A stretch of DNA of 64,000 nt from Candidatus Borrarchaeum yapensis (lineage in GTDB: Archaea > Asgardarchaeota > Sifarchaeia > Borrarchaeales > Borrarchaeaceae): NCBI GenBank assembly GCA_016840515.1, contig JAEOSF010000007.1, positions 1 to 64,000 on the forward strand, given 5' to 3'. Both the position numbers and the translations under genes were made by a program. Shown here in pieces: positions 58,459 through 64,000 of this stretch. The notes beneath the pieces were generated by a model, which was not told the DNA's origin, did not search any database, and was given only the letters and a program-made list of their open reading frames with translations. Position 1 is the first letter of the stretch, and the number at the start of each line of letters is the position of its first letter.

Positions 58459-59661
58459 CTATTGAACATAGTACCTTTTTAAAAATTCGAAAATAGGCGA
58501 AATTAGTTGAAATATGACCGGGATTTTGGCAGAGTACATAATGAACAAAAGAGCAACAGAATAATTCACAACTATCATTAAAATAAAAAAGATTTTCGGA
58601 AGTTTTGGAGAGATCTCATTTAACTTATGTGCCTTCAGTTCTCCATAACCTAATATAACAGCGGGAAAAAGGCAAGGTAACCATAATCTATCCCAAAAAG
58701 GTCCTGGGGCGATTATCCTAGCAATAATAAAAAGGAATAGCCAAATTAAAAATACCCAATATTTTTGATTCCTAAAAACCTTGTAATTGGAGAATACTAG
58801 AATCGGGAGGAAATGAAAACAAACAATAATTGAGAAAATAAACATGAAAGGAGTATGAGCAGAACTGTAAACAGTTTTTAAAACACCTAATCTTCTGTTA
58901 ATTATAATTGGTAAAAGATCAAGACTCAAAATAAAAACAAGCCAAATGATAAGCGGGATTAGAATAGTAAACGCGATAATTTTACCTATGGTCTTCGTAT
59001 TTACTGTAATTTTCCTTTTAAAAAGACTTAATAAGTAGAAAATCATTGGAACTAGAAGTAATGGAAAAAGAGAGTCTTTAGTAAAGAGTGAAAGGGTTAA
59101 TATTATTGAGAGTACAATATATTCCCGGAAATGCCCTGTTCTAAGGCATTTATACGTGAAAAAGAGAGATAACACTGCGAAAAGAGTTGCTAGTGAATCG
59201 TTCATTGGACGTGCTATGTTTGAAATTACAGTGTAACTCGAAATATAGACGATGAGAATTTTATTTACTTCATCCTCAAGTCCGATATAAATTGCAAATT
59301 CTCTTAAACAAAATAAAGTAAGTATTACCGAAAAGATTGATACCAAGATGCAGGAAAGTTTGGCGTCACCAATAACAAAGAGAAGCAATGCTGAGATGAA
59401 TGCAAAAAACGGTAAATGTGGCTGCCAACTTAATTCATATATGAAAGGGGCTAAATCGTAATCCCAATCTAGCATTTTGTTTCTAATATTAATTGCATAA
59501 ATATACCATAAATCCCATGGATCCGTTAATGGATCCTGAATAATAAATAACCATAGAGACAGAAAGATTGAGATGCAGGTCATTACAAGGAGATGCAGAG
59601 TCAAGGAAGAATATGCATCCGACAATTTCATTTTTAAAGTTTGAAACATAAACTCCCTCAA
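58459..59661 (-). CDS. multi-pass GT-C-type glycosyltransferase, short form
   Basis: A 400-residue protein with about nine membrane helices. DPLTDPWDLWYIYAINIRN in the first loop and LSWQPHLPFFAF resemble GT39/GT83 enzymes; NIARPMNDSLATLFAVLSLFF (in part) matches the conserved third loop. It lacks the usual soluble C-terminal domain. ATG start; alternatives at later Met codons (MFQTLKMKL). Confidence 0.72.
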   Translation of the reverse strand: MREFMFQTLKMKLSDAYSSLTLHLLVMTCISIFLSLWLFIIQDPLTDPWDLWYIYAINIRNKMLDWDYDLAPFIYELSWQPHLPFFAFISALLLFVIGDAKLSCILVSIFSVILTLFCLREFAIYIGLEDEVNKILIVYISSYTVISNIARPMNDSLATLFAVLSLFFTYKCLRTGHFREYIVLSIILTLSLFTKDSLFPLLLVPMIFYLLSLFKRKITVNTKTIGKIIAFTILIPLIIWLVFILSLDLLPIIINRRLGVLKTVYSSAHTPFMFIFSIIVCFHFLPILVFSNYKVFRNQKYWVFLIWLFLFIIARIIAPGPFWDRLWLPCLFPAVILGYGELKAHKLNEISPKLPKIFFILMIVVNYSVALLFIMYSAKIPVIFQLISPIFEFLKRYYVQ

Positions 59662-59699
59662 ATTTCAAATAATTTAAATTCTTTTGGTATAGATATCAG

Positions 59700-60491
59700 T
59701 TATTTCACTTTTGGATGTGGGATTTTTATGCATTTAAATAACACGGATCCTCCAAATAACTTAAAGAAGTCATTTTGACCAAATATATGTTCAATGAACG
59801 TATCAATCTTTATTAGTCGTTTAGTAAATTGTTCACTGCACCAATAAAAACTTCCAAGACCAGGTAAGTAGAGTGTTGGGAGGAACGGGCAAAATATTGA
59901 CCCTAAAAACCTAGTAGAATGAGTTTTGTCAATTCTAAATCCAGAATCAGTTATCCACTGTTTTATTTTACTTGTCAAATAGTTTTTATGAAAAGGGACT
60001 ACTTTGAAAATTACTGTTAGGAAATGTTCGAGATAGTTTTGGAGATGGAAACCCCCAGGAACATCAAATACGACAATACCACGATCTTTCACAATTCGGT
60101 AAGTTTCTTGTATAGCAGACAAAGGATTTGGAAGATATTGAAGCACAGCAGTACATGTTACTCTATCAAAACTATTGTCGGCAAAAGGAAGTTTCATTGC
60201 ATCTCCCAAAACTAGAGAAAAATCCTTACCCTTTTTCACCGTACTTACCATTTGATCTTTGATTATGTCAATTCCAACTATTTCTATTTTGGGATAATTC
60301 AGTTTAATTTTATTAATTAAAAAGGCGTTTCCACAACCAACATCTAAAACTGATTCAGAACTTTGAAGTTCAAGAAGTTTGATTGTTAAATCTTTAGTTT
60401 TATGATAAAAATATTCCCTTATTGGGTTTTTTCTATATGTTTCAAGTTTTTTAGAGGGCTTTTGATATTGGTTTTTTAATTTGTCGATCAT
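59700..60491 (-). CDS. class I SAM-dependent methyltransferase
   Basis: A 263-residue UbiE/Methyltransf_11-type enzyme. VLDVGCGNAFLINKI at about 48-62 binds SAM, VGIDII the second motif, and DNSFDRVTCTAVLQYLPNP motif IV. The C-terminal half is hydrophobic in part. It lies between a GT-C enzyme and a GT4 enzyme on the same strand, and probably methylates a glycan or lipid carrier. Confidence 0.88.
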   Translation of the reverse strand: MIDKLKNQYQKPSKKLETYRKNPIREYFYHKTKDLTIKLLELQSSESVLDVGCGNAFLINKIKLNYPKIEIVGIDIIKDQMVSTVKKGKDFSLVLGDAMKLPFADNSFDRVTCTAVLQYLPNPLSAIQETYRIVKDRGIVVFDVPGGFHLQNYLEHFLTVIFKVVPFHKNYLTSKIKQWITDSGFRIDKTHSTRFLGSIFCPFLPTLYLPGLGSFYWCSEQFTKRLIKIDTFIEHIFGQNDFFKLFGGSVLFKCIKIPHPKVK

Positions 60492-60564
60492 TATTTATGC
60501 CTTCATCTTAATATCTAAGAGGAAAATTACATGGAACTGAGAACTGAGTTAGAATGGTCCATTT

Positions 60565-61593
60565 TTAGGTGGGAAGAGGTCTATCGCAAGCTGTTTTATA
60601 AACTGATTCATAATTTGCTGTTATTGTGTCCCATTGGTATTTCTTAGATTCTGTAATCGCATTCATGCCGATTTTTTCTCGCAGTTCTTCATTTTCCATA
60701 AGATATCTTATAGAGTCTACAATTGCGCTGATAGACTTTGGTTTTATCAAAACTCCAGTATTCCCATTTTGTAATAGTTCTGAAAACCCTAGGCTTCTTG
60801 TTGCAATAATTGGGCATCCACATGACATAGCTTCAAGGCCTACCAACGGTAAACCTTCAAAACGAGAAGGAAATATGCAGATTGTTGCTTCGTTATATAA
60901 TTTTGGCACATCCTCATCTGGAACAAATCCTAGAAATCTAGTATTTGGAAGATTTATTCTATTTGATAATTTTCCTCTTCCTGCAAAATAAAAATTATAT
61001 TCTGGCAAGGTTTTTGCTGCTTCAAGCAGCTCTAATATTCCTTTTCTTTCTATAAACTGTCCTACATAGAGAATCATATTCTTCTTTCTTTCCATGTGTA
61101 ATGGTTTGAATCGTTTATCTATCCCGTTTGGTATGTAAAGACTTTTTATTCCGTATTTCTCTTTGACATAATCCACCATCCATTTCGAAACGCAAGTAAT
61201 CACGTCTGCTGATTTTAGAACGGGTTCTGCAACTAATTTTGACTTAAATTTCTTAGGATATATACCATCTCCATGACAAGTTATTATTAGTTTATCATGT
61301 TTGATTAGCTTTGGTATTACCTTCCCCCAAAGCCCTACCATGTGGCAATGCATTACATCAAAGCGTATACCTCTTAAAGACTTACTCATAGCAAATTTGC
61401 CTAATCTAGTATAAAATAGTGGAAAAGGTATTTTGTGAATGAAAACTCCGTGCTTTTTTTCAATCCCCCTTTTTCCTGCTGCCAGAACGTGTACTTCATG
61501 GCGCATGGCGAGTCTTATTGCAGTTTCCCAAGCGACTCTTTCAGCACCACCTGGAAATGGTGGTAAGAAGATGCTACTTAACAGAATTTTCAT
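60565..61593 (-). CDS. GT4 glycosyltransferase
   Basis: A 342-residue GT-B enzyme. SSIFLPPFPGGAERVAWE starts the N-terminal acceptor domain; LYVGQFIERKGILELLEA begins the donor domain, and FEGLPLVGLEAMSCGCPII with the EX7E motif ends it. Cytoplasmic, retaining. ATG at 61593. First gene of this minus-strand group. Confidence 0.94.
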   Translation of the reverse strand: MKILLSSIFLPPFPGGAERVAWETAIRLAMRHEVHVLAAGKRGIEKKHGVFIHKIPFPLFYTRLGKFAMSKSLRGIRFDVMHCHMVGLWGKVIPKLIKHDKLIITCHGDGIYPKKFKSKLVAEPVLKSADVITCVSKWMVDYVKEKYGIKSLYIPNGIDKRFKPLHMERKKNMILYVGQFIERKGILELLEAAKTLPEYNFYFAGRGKLSNRINLPNTRFLGFVPDEDVPKLYNEATICIFPSRFEGLPLVGLEAMSCGCPIIATRSLGFSELLQNGNTGVLIKPKSISAIVDSIRYLMENEELREKIGMNAITESKKYQWDTITANYESVYKTACDRPLPT

Positions 61594-61885
61594 TGTTTAC
61601 ATCCTGAAGAAATGATAGGAAATTAGATTTTAAAACTACACATTAAATAGAAGTTGAATCCTAAAGCGCTTCTCGTCAGCTTTTTGTGTTCCTAACATAA
61701 AAATACTTACCAATCTTCTAAACTAAAACTTTTTCATGTTAAGTACAATGTCAAATTAAAAAATCCTTTAATTCTTTTGGAAAACGCCCGCGCGTAGAAT
61801 ATATAAAAGGAATCATAGAAGAAGAAATGATTATCAGAGTATCATTCCGAAATAACTTTACAATGAAAGTGGATGTCTGAAGACT
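61594..61885. promoter_or_regulatory. divergent intergenic region between GT4 and methyltransferase genes
   Basis: About 290 AT-rich bases. ATATATAAAAGG at about 61799-61810 is a good plus-strand TATA box for the methyltransferase gene, whose GTG lies about 75 bases downstream. Nothing else seen. Confidence 0.45.
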
Positions 61886-62656
61886 GTGAAAAAAAGCACA
61901 TCTGAACTGTGGGATAAATTTTGGACAGACACTCCTACAACAAAAGAAGATATTTTCACTCTGATGAAAGAAGAAAGTGGTATTAGATGGCAAAGAATCG
62001 AAAAAATTGTATTACAGGAATTTGGAGATTTTAAGGATTTAAAAGTCATAGAACTTGGCGCTGGTACTGGAACAAATGCTGCTTTAATGGCAAAAAAGGG
62101 AGCAAAAATTACACTGCTTGATTATTCAGCAAGCGCTCTTGAAAGAGCAAGAGAATTGTTTGAAAGAAATGGGTTATCTGCTGAATTTATTAAACAAGAT
62201 GCACTATCTCTACCAACAAACTTGCCTAATAAATTTGACATTTGTATGTCCTTTGGTCTTGTCGAACATTTCTGGGGCGTTAAAAGAACCAAGATAATCA
62301 AAGTCCATTTTGATATCTTGAGAAAAGGTGGAATAGTTTTCATTTCAGTTCCTAATAAATTCAATCTGCCTTATAGGATATTCAAGTTTATTGCTGAACA
62401 TACTAGTAAGTGGCAGGTCGGTGAAGAATATCCTTTTACAAGAAGAGAACTTAGAAATATTTGCAAGCAAATTGGAATTACAGAGTGCTCGTTTTTCGGA
62501 GATTCTTTTTTTTCTTCTTTTGATTTCATTAATCCCTTCAAACTTATTAGAAAGGCGTACGGAACTAATAATCTAAAAACTCACATAAAAGGCGAAAAAG
62601 GGACATTTTTAGATAGTTATTTAAGCTACGCTTTGATACTTTATGGGAAGAAATGA
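61886..62656 (+). CDS. class I SAM-dependent methyltransferase
   Basis: A 256-residue methyltransferase. VIELGAGTGTNAALMAKKGAKITLLDYS (in parts, about 54-81) is motifs I-II, and FDICMSFGLVEHFWG motif IV. GTG start without a strong ribosome site. It stands alone in the glycan region; substrate unknown. Confidence 0.87.
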   Translation: MKKSTSELWDKFWTDTPTTKEDIFTLMKEESGIRWQRIEKIVLQEFGDFKDLKVIELGAGTGTNAALMAKKGAKITLLDYSASALERARELFERNGLSAEFIKQDALSLPTNLPNKFDICMSFGLVEHFWGVKRTKIIKVHFDILRKGGIVFISVPNKFNLPYRIFKFIAEHTSKWQVGEEYPFTRRELRNICKQIGITECSFFGDSFFSSFDFINPFKLIRKAYGTNNLKTHIKGEKGTFLDSYLSYALILYGKK

Positions 62657-62747
62657 TGGGGAAGCTTCTTATGGTAAAAGCTTGTAGATTAGGCTCTTTA
62701 GGTGACTGTGAAAAATCATCCTGATAAATTGGATCTCTTATTTTTTT

Positions 62748-63140
62748 CTAGGACTTATCCTTTGGATTGCTATTTTCAACATTTCCTTGTCCTGAATACA
62801 TATTTTCAACATCATATCGTAAAATAGCATTTGCTTGCGCCATTTCAACCACCTTTTTCTTTAAGTCCTTAAGAGCACTATATATTATAAATAGGAGAAA
62901 ATATGACACGATGGTACTTAATATTAAAGTTGCGAAAATGCTTGTTTGTAATGTTAGTGCGGGTAGTACTAAATTGGCTGCTCCAGGGTAAATAAATGTT
63001 ATTGCAGCAGTGATCCAGATGCCGATCCAAAGAAGAAAATCCCAGAGATTATAACGCTTTTTCTTATAAAAAATATATGTCTGAACGAGGGCTATTGCTA
63101 CTAAAATGATTCCAAGTATTTGAATTCCTTTTAACTGCAT
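62748..63140 (-). CDS. DUF2304 membrane protein
   Basis: A 130-residue protein with three membrane helices (about 5-22, 32-51, 66-88) and a cytoplasmic coiled tail (LKDLKKKVVEMAQANAILRYD). The spacing of the helices and RYNLWDFLLWIGIW fit DUF2304, a small family that often accompanies GT2 enzymes in glycan loci. Role unknown. Confidence 0.75.
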   Translation of the reverse strand: MQLKGIQILGIILVAIALVQTYIFYKKKRYNLWDFLLWIGIWITAAITFIYPGAANLVLPALTLQTSIFATLILSTIVSYFLLFIIYSALKDLKKKVVEMAQANAILRYDVENMYSGQGNVENSNPKDKS

Positions 63141-63228
63141 GAATATACAACACTTTATTTTGAATCATAAATATTTAGTTCTGTTCAGCTTTATTTGGAA
63201 TGATGTAATAGTGAGGTTCCGCCCAATT

Positions 63229-64000
63229 CTATTCAACGCCATTATATCTGTAAATAAAAGCATGTAAGAAGTTTTTCTCTAACATGTAATTTTCTTGAAG
63301 ATAATTTATGATTTTTAGCAAATCTGTATACGATGTATAACGTTGTTGTAAAGTCTCAAGAGTATTTGCAAAAACCGCGTAGTTCACTTTGCTACTTTCT
63401 AACGTCTCAAATACTTCCTGTAAAATGATTGCACTGTTAGGTGCATCTAAATAATAGATATCTTTGATAAAGATGTACTTGCATAGAATTTCTCTATTAG
63501 CTTGAAAAACAAATCTTGGGTGAAACGAAAAAATTTTTTCATCTGGTGATGTTCGCTCTTCTAAATAAAGACCAACCTTTTTATCTTCACTAAGAGACCC
63601 TACAGGATTATACAAAAGTCTACCTTCATATGAATAAAAAATGAATGGAAAAGAATGTACATAAGGGACTGAAACAATACCTATTATTAAAGCCATCGAT
63701 ATAGTCTTCTCATGAGAAAAATCTTTCATTTGCAGCTGCTGAGCAAAGAAAAGTAATTTCGAAAAAAACACAGCCGATATAATACTTAAAGAGGGAATGA
63801 CCTGAAGGAAATAATGATCTAAAAAGCTTGGTAAAGAAACAAGTATTGCGAAAGGAATCAAAAAGCAAGAAAGTGCAATTAGATCCGATTGACTCCTTCT
63901 TTTAAGAGTTAAGAGTGTGCCACTCAACCCTAGAGTCCAAATAAGCAAATTATAATTCAATACCACATAAAATATTTTAAGTCTAGCCGATATGAGAGCT
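63229..64000 (-). CDS. GT-C membrane glycosyltransferase, C-terminal part (5' end outside window)
   Basis: The frame is open up to the right edge: codons before the internal GTG at 63966 continue without a stop, so the gene starts outside. The visible 256 residues have five or six membrane helices followed by an extracellular domain (about the last 115 residues) with DEKIFSFHPRFVFQANR, the arrangement of ArnT/PMT-like transferases. The catalytic first loop is not in the window. Confidence 0.7.
   Translation of the reverse strand, partial: ALISARLKIFYVVLNYNLLIWTLGLSGTLLTLKRRSQSDLIALSCFLIPFAILVSLPSFLDHYFLQVIPSLSIISAVFFSKLLFFAQQLQMKDFSHEKTISMALIIGIVSVPYVHSFPFIFYSYEGRLLYNPVGSLSEDKKVGLYLEERTSPDEKIFSFHPRFVFQANREILCKYIFIKDIYYLDAPNSAIILQEVFETLESSKVNYAVFANTLETLQQRYTSYTDLLKIINYLQENYMLEKNFLHAFIYRYNGVE

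Noticed and set aside
1-64000. CRISPR arrays, tRNA and rRNA genes
   Set aside because: No regularly spaced direct repeats, no tRNA T-loop/acceptor pattern and no rRNA-like stretch were seen by reading; a covariance-model search would settle tRNAs.

Overview
The window is archaeal. Evidence: two thermosome (group II chaperonin) subunits, tetrahydromethanopterin/methanofuran-type C1 genes (fwdA, fwdB, fwdD), HdrA/MvhD electron-bifurcation proteins, an HTH-ThiN regulator, ADP-forming acyl-CoA synthetase and archaeal N-glycosylation genes. The DNA is AT-rich and uses many GTG and TTG starts behind GGAGG-like ribosome sites. Four in-frame TGA codons in neighbouring hdrA and mvhD genes fall on conserved cysteine positions and are best read as selenocysteine. 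Together with a DnaK system and a divergent tubulin/CetZ-like GTPase this points to an uncultured lineage, perhaps an Asgard archaeon (Sec-containing HdrA and VhuD are known from methanogens and Lokiarchaeota). That placement is inference.

Layout. 1-2.4 kb: a GH15 glucoamylase-like gene cut by the window edge and a RIO/Bud32-like kinase. 2.6-14.5 kb: a C1/redox island. On the minus strand it holds two ferredoxins, Sec-HdrA, Sec-MvhD, an FrhB-like protein, an HdrC-HdrB fusion, a second HdrA that lacks key cysteines, and FwdA. FwdD and FwdB lie divergently on the plus strand. It looks like a ferredoxin-producing bifurcation complex coupled to CO2 reduction by formylmethanofuran dehydrogenase. 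14.6-20.1 kb: a small Cys-rich protein, then divergently a winged-helix-HdrA-MvhD fusion followed by [NiFe]-hydrogenase small and large subunits. This could be a DNA-binding, hydrogen- or redox-responsive complex, and is the most unusual system in the window. 20.2-30.7 kb: NAD(P)H-hydrate repair, surface proteins, a GT2 glycosyltransferase, an AK6-like kinase, a hydrogenase maturation protease, a DUF2096-like protein and an acyl-CoA synthetase subunit.

30.9-36.1 kb: a translationally coupled three-gene operon of a 906-residue coiled-coil protein, a tubulin/CetZ-like GTPase and a 355-residue unknown, a candidate cytoskeletal module. 36.3-38.5 kb: a decayed IS200/IS605 TnpB end, solo hairpin ends, a ThiR-like regulator and a zinc ribbon. 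38.6-46.4 kb: a chaperone island, all on the minus strand (grpE-dnaK-dnaJ-arsR-like-thermosome-thermosome), with palindromes upstream of grpE and of the thermosomes. 47-64 kb: a surface-glycan region. A dehydrogenase/acetyltransferase/aminotransferase cassette (WbpB/D/E-like) makes a diacetamido sugar. It is followed by membrane glycosyltransferases, a GT4 enzyme, methyltransferases, a deacetylase and a DUF2304 protein.
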